Below, in pieces: positions 1 through 8,075 of a stretch of 64,000 nucleotides of DNA. The DNA comes from Rhizobium etli 8C-3. GTDB taxonomy: Bacteria; Pseudomonadota; Alphaproteobacteria; Rhizobiales; Rhizobiaceae. Position numbers and translations under genes: made by a program. Each line of letters begins with the position of its first letter. The first letter of the stretch is position 1. The notes beneath the pieces are model-generated. The model ran no database searches. It was not told the origin of the DNA and worked only from the letters and a program-made list of their open reading frames with translations. Location: NCBI RefSeq assembly GCF_001908375.1, contig NZ_CP017241.1:3314501-3378500 (forward strand). The letters run 5' to 3'.

Positions 1-308
1 AGCTCAAGGTGACCCGACGCGATGATCACATGGCGCCAAGCACACCCGAGGACGCGATTTTCTACGATCGCCGCACTGCACCCGGTGCTCAGACAGAACG
101 ACACGTTTCGTTGACCCTGGTAATTGCCCTCAATGGCATTCGCATACTGCTGACCCCAAACGGTCCGGGTGTATTCGCAGTTGCCTACGTCATCACTCAC
201 GCTACAGCTCGCCACCGGATTGAGATAGTCCTCGGCAGGCGGCCATTCGACGGCTTCGGCCAGGCTGACGCATCCGCAGGCGAACAGAGCTGCCAGAACA
301 AACTTCAT
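1..308 (-). CDS. Secreted small protein of unknown function (partial, cut by left edge)
   Basis: An open frame runs leftward from an ATG at 308 to the window edge without a stop, about 102 codons. The start is preceded by a GGAGGGG ribosome site. The first 19 or so residues (MKFVLAALFACGCVSLAEA) look like a signal peptide, possibly with a lipobox-like cysteine (LFACG). The visible mature part has several cysteines and the stretch YQGQRNVSFCLSTGC, then CAWRHVIIASG. I recall similar short secreted proteins in Rhizobiales but know no function. It points away from the phage operon, so it could be host DNA or an accessory gene inside the prophage. Its C-terminus is not in the window. Confidence 0.7.
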   Translation of the reverse strand, partial: MKFVLAALFACGCVSLAEAVEWPPAEDYLNPVASCSVSDDVGNCEYTRTVWGQQYANAIEGNYQGQRNVSFCLSTGCSAAIVENRVLGCAWRHVIIASGHLE

Positions 309-476
309 CGTACCCCTCCGATGTGGCTTTCAGCGCGACCATAGAAACGGCCACAGACGCGCGCAAGTGGGCTCGGACGGCCGGTTGTCCGTCTCCGACT
401 CGAAAAACGCGCGTACGGGCTTTGAAAGGCCTTTGATTTTGACGCGTGCGCTGTATGTTGGGCGACGATGCGGTCG

Positions 477-497
477 AATTAGCCCGAGGGGCTAATT
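477..497. repeat. Inverted repeat upstream of the phage head operon
   Basis: AATTAGCCC at 477-485 pairs with GGGCTAATT at 489-497 around a GAG loop. No T-run follows on either strand, so it is not an obvious terminator. It stands 3 bp before the second palindrome at 501-518, and the two together look like a regulatory array in front of the head operon. Confidence 0.6.
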
Positions 498-500
498 GTT

Positions 501-518
501 GGCTGACAACTGTCAGCC
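501..518. promoter_or_regulatory. Palindrome GGCTGACA-AC-TGTCAGCC before the head operon (copy 1)
   Basis: Two 8-bp arms are separated by AC. The core is nearly identical to the palindrome at 12850-12873 before the sheath operon, differing only in the centre (AC against GC). It ends 35 bp before the ATG of the first phage gene and no T-run follows, so an operator or activator site is more likely than a terminator. The binding protein is unknown. Confidence 0.55.
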
Positions 519-553
519 CTGAGGCCGCTGATTGATCTGGCAAATATTGCCTT

Positions 554-1573
554 ATGATCAATCGCACCGCAACCACCCTCCTGATTTCTTGTTTGGCCGC
601 CTCGGCGACTGTTGAGGCCGAAGCTCTCGCCATGACCTCAGTCACGGCGATCGACGTCTTTGCCGCCGATGCAAATGCGGCTGCCGCCAAGACCGGTCCG
701 GAGTGGATTAAGCTCACACCGCGAGGTGCCTTCAACAGTCGTGACGGCCGCTCCTTTATCGTCGAGCCTGAATTGCTCGTCGAGCGCTTCAATGCCGACA
801 AGGTTGCCGTCCCTCTCGATCTCGACCACTCCACCGTTAAGAAGGCGATGTTTGGCGAGACCGCTCCGGCGGTTGCCTGGATCGAGGAGCTGCAGGCACG
901 GCCGGAAGGTCTTTTTGGCCGCGTCAACTGGCTTCAACCGGGCCTCGACGTGCTCACCGCTCGTTCTCACCGCTACATCTCACCGTCCTTGAAGACCGAC
1001 GAAACCGGCAAGGCCGTCTGGCTGCACTCGGCAGCCCTGGTCGCCGCGCCTGGAATTTCCATGCCGGCCGTCGCGTCGGCCGATCTCAACGTCAAGAAGG
1101 AAACCACCATGCTGAAGGCAATCGCCCAAGCTCTCAATCTCACGCCGGAAGCCAGCGAGGCAGCCTGCCTATCGGCGATCGGCGATCTCGCCAAGCGCAT
1201 CGACCCGAAGGTTCACGAGCAGACGCTCGCCACGCTTTCCGCCACGACCAACGAACTGAACACGCTCAAAGCGGCACAGCGCAAGGAGAAGGTCGATACC
1301 CTGCTTGAGGGCGCATTAACGGCCAAGAAGATTTCGCCCGCCCAGCGTGAAAGCTACGAGGCGCTCTGCGCTTCCGATGACGGCCTGGCACAGGTGACGA
1401 AGCTGATCGAAACGCTCGGCGCCGGTCTTCAGGCTTCCGGCCTGGACAACAAGACGCCTCCGGACACGAAGATCTACACGCTGTCGGCCGAGGACCGGGA
1501 CATCATGAAGCAGCTCGGCCTCACCGAAGAGGAGTTCCGCAAGGCCAACGGCCTTCCGGCCGCCGCCACCTAA
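554..1573 (+). CDS. Mu-like phage I protein: head maturation protease / scaffold
   Basis: The 339-residue protein resembles Mu gpI, whose N-terminal part is a head-maturation protease and whose C-terminal part serves as scaffold during capsid assembly. Family-like blocks are PEWIKLTPRGAF near residue 50, the DLDHST segment near 95, and RYISPSLKTDETG followed by HSAALVAAPGI near 140-175. The C-terminal half is rich in charged helical sequence, as expected for a scaffold. The ATG at 554 lacks a clear ribosome site; an internal ATG at 632 is an alternative. It is the first gene of the head block, with the decoration-like and capsid genes directly after it, as in Mu-type phages. Confidence 0.8.
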   Translation: MINRTATTLLISCLAASATVEAEALAMTSVTAIDVFAADANAAAAKTGPEWIKLTPRGAFNSRDGRSFIVEPELLVERFNADKVAVPLDLDHSTVKKAMFGETAPAVAWIEELQARPEGLFGRVNWLQPGLDVLTARSHRYISPSLKTDETGKAVWLHSAALVAAPGISMPAVASADLNVKKETTMLKAIAQALNLTPEASEAACLSAIGDLAKRIDPKVHEQTLATLSATTNELNTLKAAQRKEKVDTLLEGALTAKKISPAQRESYEALCASDDGLAQVTKLIETLGAGLQASGLDNKTPPDTKIYTLSAEDRDIMKQLGLTEEEFRKANGLPAAAT

Positions 1574-1600
1574 TCCACCAACCAACCGCCGGAGACGTCA

Positions 1601-2002
1601 ATGACGGCAATGTCGCAGGCCCGCCCGATCGTCGAGATCGAGGGCAAATTCACGAGCGCCCCGATGAAGGGCGCAACCACCATTCTCCAGGGCGCGCTCG
1701 TCGTCACCGAGAATAGCCTCGCAGTGCCAGGCAAGACGGCCGTAGGCCTGACGGTACTCGGTATTGCCGAAGAGACCATCGTCAATTCCGGCACCGACGG
1801 CGCAAAGAAGGTGAACGCCCGTCGCGGCACCTTCAAGTTCTTCAATCTCGCAGCGGACGCGATCGTCGCCGGCGACGTCGGCAAGGATTGCTATCTGGTC
1901 GACGATCAGACGGTGGCGAAGACCAACGGAACCAACACTCGCTCCATGGCGGGCAAGATCATCAACGTCGAGAGCGACGGCGTCTTCGTCAAAGTCGGCT
2001 GA
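1601..2002 (+). CDS. Small head decoration-like protein
   Basis: This 133-residue protein lies between the protease and the major capsid gene, the usual place for a decoration or capsid-stabilising protein in Mu-like phages. The start at 1601 has a GGAG ribosome site. The sequence is beta-rich with many Val, Thr and Gly residues (for example QGALVVTEN and VGLTVLGIAEETI), and it ends in a VESDGVFVKVG strand like small capsid-associated barrels. The role rests on position and fold impression rather than on a decisive motif. Confidence 0.6.
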   Translation: MTAMSQARPIVEIEGKFTSAPMKGATTILQGALVVTENSLAVPGKTAVGLTVLGIAEETIVNSGTDGAKKVNARRGTFKFFNLAADAIVAGDVGKDCYLVDDQTVAKTNGTNTRSMAGKIINVESDGVFVKVG

Positions 2003-2029
2003 CGTTTTCCAACATTAAGGGCAACCAAT

Positions 2030-2926
2030 ATGACGCGTGTCATTACTCCTGATCTTCTCGCGGCCGCACAGCGCGGTTTCAAGACCTCGTTCCAGAAGGG
2101 CTTTGCCGGCATAACCGCGATGTACGCCAGCGTCGCCACCATAGTTCCTTCCAACTCTTCCGAGGAAACCTACGGCTGGCTGGGCGATATCCCCAAGCTG
2201 CGCGAATGGATCGGCGATCGTCACGTCAAGGCGCTATCCTCGAAGGGCTACTCGATCAAGAACCGCAAATTCGAAGGCACGATCTCTGTTTCCCGTGACG
2301 ACATCGAGGACGACAAGCTCGGCCTCTACGGCACGCGCTTCGAAATGCTCGGCAATTCGGCAGCCACACATCCTGACGAGATCACTTTCGAGCTGATCAA
2401 TGCCGGCTTCACGACGCTCTGCTACGACGGCCAGAATTTCTTCGACACCGATCACCCGGTCGGCAAGCCCGGCGCCGAGGCCTCGGTTTCGAACATGCAG
2501 ACTGGTGCGGGTGCGACGTGGATCCTCGTCGACCTTTCCCGCCCACTGAAGCCCTTCATCTTCCAGAAGCGCCGCGACTACAGTTTCGTCGCCAAGGAAG
2601 ACGGCAAGACCTCGGACCATGTCTTCATGAAGGACGAATACCTCTACGGCACGGATGCGCGTGTCGCGGCTGGTTTCGGCTTCTGGCAGATGGCCTTCGG
2701 CTCCAAGGCTGCGCTGACTGCGGAAAACCTGAAGGCGGCTTATGAGGCCATGACCAGCTTCAAGGATGATGAAGGCCGGCCCCTCGGCATCAAACCGACG
2801 CATATCATCGTTGGCTCGACCAACGTCTTCGAAGCGCGCGAACTGCTCATTGCCGAACAGATCGCTGGAACGACGAACACGTTGCGCAACCTCGTGCAAA
2901 TTATCGAAGCGCCGCTTCTCCAGTAA
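2030..2926 (+). CDS. Mu-like major capsid protein (gpT family)
   Basis: The 298-residue protein matches the Mu gpT major head subunit family, which builds the icosahedral shell. Family features are the start MTRVITPDLLAAAQRGF, the block YGWLGDIPKLREWIGDR near residue 45, the FEGTISVSRDDIEDD segment near 80, and FFDTDHPVG near 138. It follows the protease and decoration genes and precedes small head-completion genes. Length is normal for the family and there is no internal stop, so the shell protein appears intact. Confidence 0.88.
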   Translation: MTRVITPDLLAAAQRGFKTSFQKGFAGITAMYASVATIVPSNSSEETYGWLGDIPKLREWIGDRHVKALSSKGYSIKNRKFEGTISVSRDDIEDDKLGLYGTRFEMLGNSAATHPDEITFELINAGFTTLCYDGQNFFDTDHPVGKPGAEASVSNMQTGAGATWILVDLSRPLKPFIFQKRRDYSFVAKEDGKTSDHVFMKDEYLYGTDARVAAGFGFWQMAFGSKAALTAENLKAAYEAMTSFKDDEGRPLGIKPTHIIVGSTNVFEARELLIAEQIAGTTNTLRNLVQIIEAPLLQ

Positions 2927-3036
2927 TCCGCTGCGACCCTTTGACAACGCCGGCGGCACTCCTCCTCCCAGCCGCCGGCGGTTCTTCGACAAGCAGCATT
3001 ACCCCTGCTTTTCCGAGAACCGCCAAGGAGACGAAC

Positions 3037-3288
3037 ATGGCTAAGGCACCTACGAGTTCCACCGAAAAGACCAGACGCGTCCCGAAGATCGTCGTCAGCG
3101 CTCCTGGCGGACCGCGCCGCCGCGCCGGCTACGGCTTTGGCCCGGCTGAGACGAGTTTCACCGAAGAGCAGCTCGGTGAAGCCGGCGAGACGCTGATCGA
3201 GGCCTGGCGTGCCGATCCATTGCTGAAGGTCGACGTGCGTATCGACGAAGAGTCCGAGCAGGAAACCGGCAACAACGACAGCCAATAA
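3037..3288 (+). CDS. HI1506/Mu gp35-like small head-associated protein
   Basis: This is an 83-residue protein starting at an ATG with AAGGAG upstream. The stretch RRRAGYGFGPAET, followed by EEQLGEAGETLIEAWRADP and LKVDVR, resembles the N-terminal module of Mu-like FluMu proteins (HI1506 type), found just after the capsid gene. The molecular role is not established. Gene order supports the call: capsid before it, gp36 after it. Confidence 0.6.
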   Translation: MAKAPTSSTEKTRRVPKIVVSAPGGPRRRAGYGFGPAETSFTEEQLGEAGETLIEAWRADPLLKVDVRIDEESEQETGNNDSQ

Positions 3289-3352
3289 CCCCCAGCGCAA
3301 AGCAACCGGCGGGGCGGCGATCTGGCCGCCCCGCACTGCACCTGGAGAGATC

Positions 3353-3811
3353 ATGCCCGCCTTTGCCACGATCGCCGATATCGAAGCCCGTTTTCCCAGC
3401 GAGCTGCTGCTTGTTGCCGCCAACGAAGAGACGGGCCTTCGCGATGACGTGCGCATCGGCCACGGGCTGGACGATGCCTCGACCGAGATCCGCGCCATCC
3501 TCGCCGCTCGTTATTCTGCGGCCGATCTCGCCGCACTCGATGAGACCTCGCTGGCCGTCCTGAAGGTCTACTGCATCGACATCGCCTTCTACCGGATCGC
3601 GCTCTCCTTCAGCCGCTCGACCGACAACATCAAGGAACGCTACGACCAGGCGATCAAGCGGCTTGAAGCGATCGCTTCCGGCAAGGGCGCGCTCACCACC
3701 ACCAATAGCGGCGCCGGTCCGGTCGAGGACGGTGGCGACGTCGGACAGAACGAAGTGATCCTCGAAGCGCCGGAGCGCGTCTTCACCAGGGCGAGGCTTG
3801 GGCGGATATGA
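3353..3811 (+). CDS. Mu gp36-like protein (DUF1320)
   Basis: The 152-residue protein begins with FATIADIEARFP, typical of the Mu gp36/DUF1320 family of head-tail connector-like proteins. A mainly helical body of about 110 residues follows and includes YCIDIAFYRIAL and NIKERYDQAIKRLEAIASGK. It has a GGAGAG ribosome site and overlaps the next gene by 4 bp, indicating translational coupling. Proteins in this position are thought to help complete the head for tail attachment; that role is inferred from family and order. Confidence 0.75.
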   Translation: MPAFATIADIEARFPSELLLVAANEETGLRDDVRIGHGLDDASTEIRAILAARYSAADLAALDETSLAVLKVYCIDIAFYRIALSFSRSTDNIKERYDQAIKRLEAIASGKGALTTTNSGAGPVEDGGDVGQNEVILEAPERVFTRARLGRI

Positions 3812-4287
3812 ACGGGATTTCGATCACCGTCGACGCAACCGATCTCGACGGCATCTTGAAGAAGCTTCGGCCGCTCTTCGATTTCGACGGCAACGAGCTG
3901 ATGAGCGCAATCGGCGCACTCGGTGAGAGCCAGACGCGCCGGCGCCTGACCGACGAAAAGACAGCACCAGATGGCACGCCATGGGCTCCGAACATCGAAG
4001 GTACCTCGATCCTCACGAAAACCGGCGAGCACCTGCTTGGCTCGATCGCCTGGACGGCGTCGGCCGACGAAGCTGAATGGGGTGCAGCCTGGGAATACGC
4101 TCATGTCCACCAGGACGGCATGACCATCGTCCCGAAGAACGGCGAGCTGCTCGTGTTCACGATCGCCGGCCAGACGGTGAAGGCCAAGAAGGTCGAGATC
4201 CCGGCCCGCCCGTTCATCGGCATGTCCTCCAGCAACGCTGAAGAGATGATGGACGTCATCACCGACGCATTCGGGTTCCTGCAATGA
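3808..4287 (+). CDS. Phage virion morphogenesis protein (Mu gpG / P2 S family)
   Basis: The 159-residue protein belongs to the phage virion morphogenesis family (Mu gpG, P2 gpS), used in tail completion and head-tail joining. Seen features are an N-terminal helix region, LGESQTRRRLTDEKTAPDG near residue 38, WAPNIEGT, LTKTGEHLLGSI, and the C-terminal ARPFIGMS block shared by the family. It overlaps the genes on both sides by 4 bp, so it is part of one coupled operon. Confidence 0.8.
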   Translation: MNGISITVDATDLDGILKKLRPLFDFDGNELMSAIGALGESQTRRRLTDEKTAPDGTPWAPNIEGTSILTKTGEHLLGSIAWTASADEAEWGAAWEYAHVHQDGMTIVPKNGELLVFTIAGQTVKAKKVEIPARPFIGMSSSNAEEMMDVITDAFGFLQ

Positions 4288-4913
4288 TCCAGCCGACACC
4301 GCTCGCCCAGCTCTTGGCATCGAATCCCGTGGCGGAAACCCATGAGGCTATCGTCGAAACGCTGAAAACCCTTCTGCCGGGCGTCAATGTCATTCGCCAT
4401 CCCGGCAAGGTTGATATCGCCGAGCTGGTCCAGAAGACGATTGTCAATGCGCCCGGCATCGGCGTCGGCTGGAGCCGCGTCCGCCCGGCCATGCTGGCTG
4501 ACGGTTCCTATTCCGTCGCCGTCGACTGGACGGTCTATATCGTCGCCGAGGCCAAACCGATCGCGAACCGGCGCGTCGAGAAGGAAGCCGTCGCCATGGC
4601 GATCGGCGGCCAGGTCCTGAAGATCCTCGCCGACTTCCGCACCTCGACCTGGGGGCGCACCGGCGTGGTGCCAATCACCTCGGAAAGCCCGGTACCGGAG
4701 CTGAAGCCGCTCTTTACCGTCAAGAACGAAAGCCAGGGCACCGTCTATTACACGGTGAGCTGGACACAGCTGATCGTCGATATCGGTGCCAGCATCTTCC
4801 CGCAGCCGGCCGGTACCGTCGATTTCGAAAGCGGCGCGATCAACTGGCCGGCCCAGCAGGACATCGCCGATATGGCGCCATGGATCCCTGGCATGGAGGT
4901 CGACGATGCGTGA
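4284..4913 (+). CDS. Mu gp37-like protein (DUF1834)
   Basis: This 209-residue protein resembles Mu gp37 (DUF1834), a conserved small morphogenesis protein lying between the head genes and tail genes. The block PGVNVIRHPGKVDIAELVQK near residues 33-52 and the repeated beta-strand pattern YSVAVDWTVYIVAEA fit that family. It overlaps gpG by 4 bp upstream and the baseplate spike gene by 8 bp downstream. Its biochemical role is not well known. Confidence 0.68.
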   Translation: MIQPTPLAQLLASNPVAETHEAIVETLKTLLPGVNVIRHPGKVDIAELVQKTIVNAPGIGVGWSRVRPAMLADGSYSVAVDWTVYIVAEAKPIANRRVEKEAVAMAIGGQVLKILADFRTSTWGRTGVVPITSESPVPELKPLFTVKNESQGTVYYTVSWTQLIVDIGASIFPQPAGTVDFESGAINWPAQQDIADMAPWIPGMEVDDA

Positions 4914-5445
4914 TGCCGTCGCTACCGAATTCCGCCGCCTGCGCATCCAGCTCGACCGAGCCGAGCGCCGCATCGCAACCGGCCGTCTTTCTGGCAAGGT
5001 CGCCCAGGTCGATCCGCAGAAGCGCCTTCTGCGTCTGAAGATCGGCACGAGCAGTTCCGGCGAGGACATCCTGTCTCCATGGGTACGGTGGCAGGAAGCT
5101 GCTGCCGGCGGCCTTCGCATTCATTCCGAGCCCGCGATCGGTGAGCAAATGGACCTCGTCAGCCGATCGGGAACAGTCGGCGACCTCTCGATCGCGGTGC
5201 CTGCCACCTACGATAAAGACAACCAGGCACCGTCGGCCTCCTCCGACACGGCCGTCTTCGAGCGCGGCGCCGGTCGCCTGGAGATCGGCGCCGATGGCAT
5301 TCTCCTGAAGGGACCGGTCAAGGTCGAAGGGCCGGTCGAGATCGAGGGCGATCGCCTTCGCCACAACAGCCGCAATGTCGGCAGCACCCACGTTCACGGC
5401 GGCGTCGAAAGAGGCGGCGCCAACACAGACGTCCCATCCAACTGA
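4906..5445 (+). CDS. V: Baseplate assembly protein V (tail spike)
   Basis: The 179-residue protein matches P2-type gpV, the trimeric spike at the tip of a contractile tail. An OB-like N-terminal domain (GKVAQVDPQKRLLRLKIG, SPWVRW, PAIGEQMDLVSRSG) leads into a beta-helix-forming region (GADGILLKGPVKVEGPVEIEG). Near the C-terminus is THVHGG, an HxH motif typical of the metal-binding tip of such spikes. The ATG at 4906 overlaps the end of the gp37-like gene. It opens the V-W-J-I baseplate cluster. Confidence 0.85.
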   Translation: MRDAVATEFRRLRIQLDRAERRIATGRLSGKVAQVDPQKRLLRLKIGTSSSGEDILSPWVRWQEAAAGGLRIHSEPAIGEQMDLVSRSGTVGDLSIAVPATYDKDNQAPSASSDTAVFERGAGRLEIGADGILLKGPVKVEGPVEIEGDRLRHNSRNVGSTHVHGGVERGGANTDVPSN

Positions 5446-5454
5446 GGAAGAGCC

Positions 5455-5664
5455 ATGGCCAAAACGCCCAAGACATCTACCGCAATGGTCGACCCCGTCA
5501 CCACCACCGACCGCGTCACCTATGACATCACCGAAACGGCGCCACCGTTCATCGCGGGTCAGCGCGTCGGCGATCGCAAAGAGATCGAATTGACCGAGGA
5601 CCAGGCACGCAACGAGCTACTCTCCGGTCATATCCGCCCAAAGAGCACTGCGAAGAACGCTTGA
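5455..5664 (+). CDS. Small phage protein of unknown function
   Basis: A 69-residue open frame starts 9 bp after gpV with GAGGAAGAG upstream of the ATG. It has a charged tail and the segment AGQRVGDRKEIELTEDQARNELLSGHI, which resembles short phage proteins found near head or baseplate genes. No function is known to me. The reading frame is compact, in the operon direction and with normal codon use, so it is probably real. Confidence 0.6.
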   Translation: MAKTPKTSTAMVDPVTTTDRVTYDITETAPPFIAGQRVGDRKEIELTEDQARNELLSGHIRPKSTAKNA

Positions 5665-5683
5665 AACGGATTTGAGGGGTATT

Positions 5684-6079
5684 ATGGCCGGGGCAGTCCG
5701 CTACAGGAATGGTTTTAATGCGCAGACAGGCGAGCGGTTGCACGGCGCGGCGCACCTGGCGCAGTCGCTCTGGAGCACCCGGATCAACGAGCGCGTCATG
5801 CTGCTCGCCTTCGGGTCCGACCTTCGCAGCCTGCTTTCGGAAGACCTGACGCCGTCGATCGCGCTCTTGATCTACAACGAGCTGGTCGTTTCGGCCGCCA
5901 AATGGGAGCCGGAATATGTGCTGACCCAGCTGCAGCTCGTCTCGATGACGGAGGGTGGCGCGCTCGGGCTCCGACATGCCGGCCTCTATTTCCCCGAAGG
6001 CCGCTTCGGCAACTTTGATATCGCCGCCGCTTTGACCCTGCCGGCTATCCCGCTTGCCTGGAAGGGAGCTGCCGCGTGA
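5684..6079 (+). CDS. W: Baseplate assembly protein W (GPW/gp25 family)
   Basis: This 131-residue protein belongs to the gpW/T4 gp25 family, a lysozyme-like baseplate wedge component that nucleates the sheath. The block HLAQSLWSTRINERVMLLAFGSDLRSLLSEDL around residues 25-60 is the family core; its conserved arginines are where gp25-type proteins contact other wedge subunits. The ATG at 5684 has GAGGGG upstream and is preferred to a TTG at 5672. It overlaps gpJ by 4 bp. Confidence 0.85.
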   Translation: MAGAVRYRNGFNAQTGERLHGAAHLAQSLWSTRINERVMLLAFGSDLRSLLSEDLTPSIALLIYNELVVSAAKWEPEYVLTQLQLVSMTEGGALGLRHAGLYFPEGRFGNFDIAAALTLPAIPLAWKGAAA

Positions 6080-6951
6080 CGATCGATCTTATGACGCTAC
6101 CGCCGCCGGCGATCATCGAGGAGCTGGATTATTCGGCTATCGCGGCGACGTACAAGGTCCGCTTTGTTCAGACTTGGGAGGCGGTCAGAGTTGCCCACTC
6201 GGAGCTGAACCTTCCGGCCTACGACGTCGAGATGCTGGAAACCGATCTCGCGGTCATCATCAGCGAGGCCGAGAGCTACCGCGATACGGTGATGCGCGCT
6301 CGCATCAATGATGCGATCAAGGCGAACCTTCTCGCCTTCGCGCGCGGTGCCGATCTCGACCATCTCGCCGCCTTCTATGACGTGATCCGTCTTCCCGGCG
6401 AACAGGACGATCGTCTCGCCGCTCGTGTCATCCTCGCCATCCAGGGCCGGTCCACAGGCGGAACGGAGCCGCGCTATAAGTTCGTCGCGATGTCGGTTTC
6501 GATCGAAGTGAAGGACGCGATTGTCTATACGATCGGCCGCAGCCCGATCATATACATAGCGATTTTCTCGACCGCTCCCGATGGCGTCGCAACGCCGGCG
6601 CTTCTTGCGGCCGTCGATGCCGCCGTCCAGGCAAAGACGGTGCGCATGGTCAACGACACGATAGTCGTCGCTTCTGCGGTGCGGACAGTGGTCAATCTTT
6701 CCGCGAATGTCTGGCTTCTTCCGGACGCCGATATCGAGACGCTTGCGCGCGCCGAAGCCAACCTGCGATCAGCATGGGCGATGGCTCAGACGCTCGGCCG
6801 CGACCTCGTGCAGGCGTGGTGGGTGTCGAAGCTGATGATCGAGGGCATTCACAAGATTGAGCCGCTCTCGACCGGTGACACTGTCGTGCAGCCGTCGCAT
6901 GCAGTCTCTATCGGCACGGTGACGCTTATCTTGGCCGGGCGGGACTACTGA
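6076..6951 (+). CDS. J: Baseplate assembly protein J
   Basis: The 291-residue protein matches the baseplate J family, the outer baseplate component in P2-type tails. It starts at a GTG overlapping the W stop codon. Typical features are LPPPAIIEELDY at the start, LLAFARGADLDHLAAFYDVIR near residue 76, RLAARVILAIQGRSTGGTEPRYKFVAM near 113, and C-terminal IEGIHKIEPLS. The adjacent gpI start overlaps its stop, so expression is coupled. Confidence 0.88.
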   Translation: MTIDLMTLPPPAIIEELDYSAIAATYKVRFVQTWEAVRVAHSELNLPAYDVEMLETDLAVIISEAESYRDTVMRARINDAIKANLLAFARGADLDHLAAFYDVIRLPGEQDDRLAARVILAIQGRSTGGTEPRYKFVAMSVSIEVKDAIVYTIGRSPIIYIAIFSTAPDGVATPALLAAVDAAVQAKTVRMVNDTIVVASAVRTVVNLSANVWLLPDADIETLARAEANLRSAWAMAQTLGRDLVQAWWVSKLMIEGIHKIEPLSTGDTVVQPSHAVSIGTVTLILAGRDY

Positions 6952-8075
6952 TGAACGCGAGCCTGCTACCCAACAGCTCTAGCCTATTCGAAAAAGCGAT
7001 GGAAAGCGCGCTTGCGCCGCGCTGGGATGCTTTCGGCGACGCGGTGGCCACGATCCGAACGGCGAAGCTAGTTTCGCCGCCCCCATCCTTCCTGCCATAT
7101 CTCGTTCACGAATACGGCCTCGGCGAACTGACGCCTTACGTCCCGAACCTCTACACACTGATCGTCGGCCGCGAAGGTATCAATTGGCAGCGCGTGCGCG
7201 GGACGCCGGCAGCGGTCGAAAAGGGCCTTGGCTGGCTCGGCTATGCCGCAGAGATGGAAGACGCCTGGGCAGGCCGCACTTACTGGAATTCGACACAGCT
7301 CCATTTCTCCACGCTGCCGGTCGCTGATCATCCCGACCTGGAGCGCATCGAAGGTGTCGTCATGTTGTCGCTGCCAAAGCGCTCGCAGCTGCGGCGCGGC
7401 GTCTATCAGTATGACGTCCGCGCGCTCGTGTCAGATCGGTCGCGAGCGGACGGTAGCTTGTTTGATTGGTCGAGCGGTATCGACGTCACCCAGCAAGGCA
7501 CGCTCTGGTCTTTTGGCCGTACGACCGAGGTCGAGCACGTCCTGACCGAGGCCGAGGGAATGGCAATCGGCAACTGGATCGCAATACCTGAGGTCGAAGG
7601 TCTCCAGTGGTCGACGATGCAATACCCGTGGGTGACCGCGACCTTTTCCTGGGCCGCCAATGCCGCAACTCAGCGCCGTGCCTTGATGGCGGCCTGGTTC
7701 GAAGGGCGGGCGCTCTACGCCACGTTACGCAGAAGCGACGGCGAGATCATCGGCCATCGCCGCTGCCGTGCGGTATGGCCGAGCATGCAGCAGTTTAACG
7801 GCTGCTACAGCTTCGCCGGAGTGTCCTATCAGCCGATGACGGGTGCCACGCGCGTCTACATCGAGGCGATGACGGATTTCGGCGATGCCGCGGATGTCAC
7901 GGCCGAGAGCATCGAGCTGACGATCGGCGCAGCGCGTGGCGCCGGCGTTCCTGCAGGCCGCCTTTGGCTCCAGCCGGGCGAATTGACCGGCGGTCATGCG
8001 ATCGCATCCATCCCTGTTTCCCTGCCGCTGCGCGCGACGGTTCGCGAGCAGCTTAAATTCCTCATGAGGTTTTGA
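6951..8075 (+). CDS. I: Phage tail protein I family (long form)
   Basis: This 374-residue protein occupies the gpI place directly after J. The N-terminal 110 residues (LLPNSSSLFEKAMESALAP, VHEYGLGELTPYVPNLYTLIVGREGINWQRVRGTPAAVEKGLGWLGY) match tail protein I. It is about twice the length of P2 gpI (176 residues). The extra C-terminal part from about residue 120 is beta-rich (for example WSTMQYPWVTATFSWAAN) and may be an added structural or adaptor domain. The ATG overlaps the J stop. Confidence 0.78.
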   Translation: MNASLLPNSSSLFEKAMESALAPRWDAFGDAVATIRTAKLVSPPPSFLPYLVHEYGLGELTPYVPNLYTLIVGREGINWQRVRGTPAAVEKGLGWLGYAAEMEDAWAGRTYWNSTQLHFSTLPVADHPDLERIEGVVMLSLPKRSQLRRGVYQYDVRALVSDRSRADGSLFDWSSGIDVTQQGTLWSFGRTTEVEHVLTEAEGMAIGNWIAIPEVEGLQWSTMQYPWVTATFSWAANAATQRRALMAAWFEGRALYATLRRSDGEIIGHRRCRAVWPSMQQFNGCYSFAGVSYQPMTGATRVYIEAMTDFGDAADVTAESIELTIGAARGAGVPAGRLWLQPGELTGGHAIASIPVSLPLRATVREQLKFLMRF

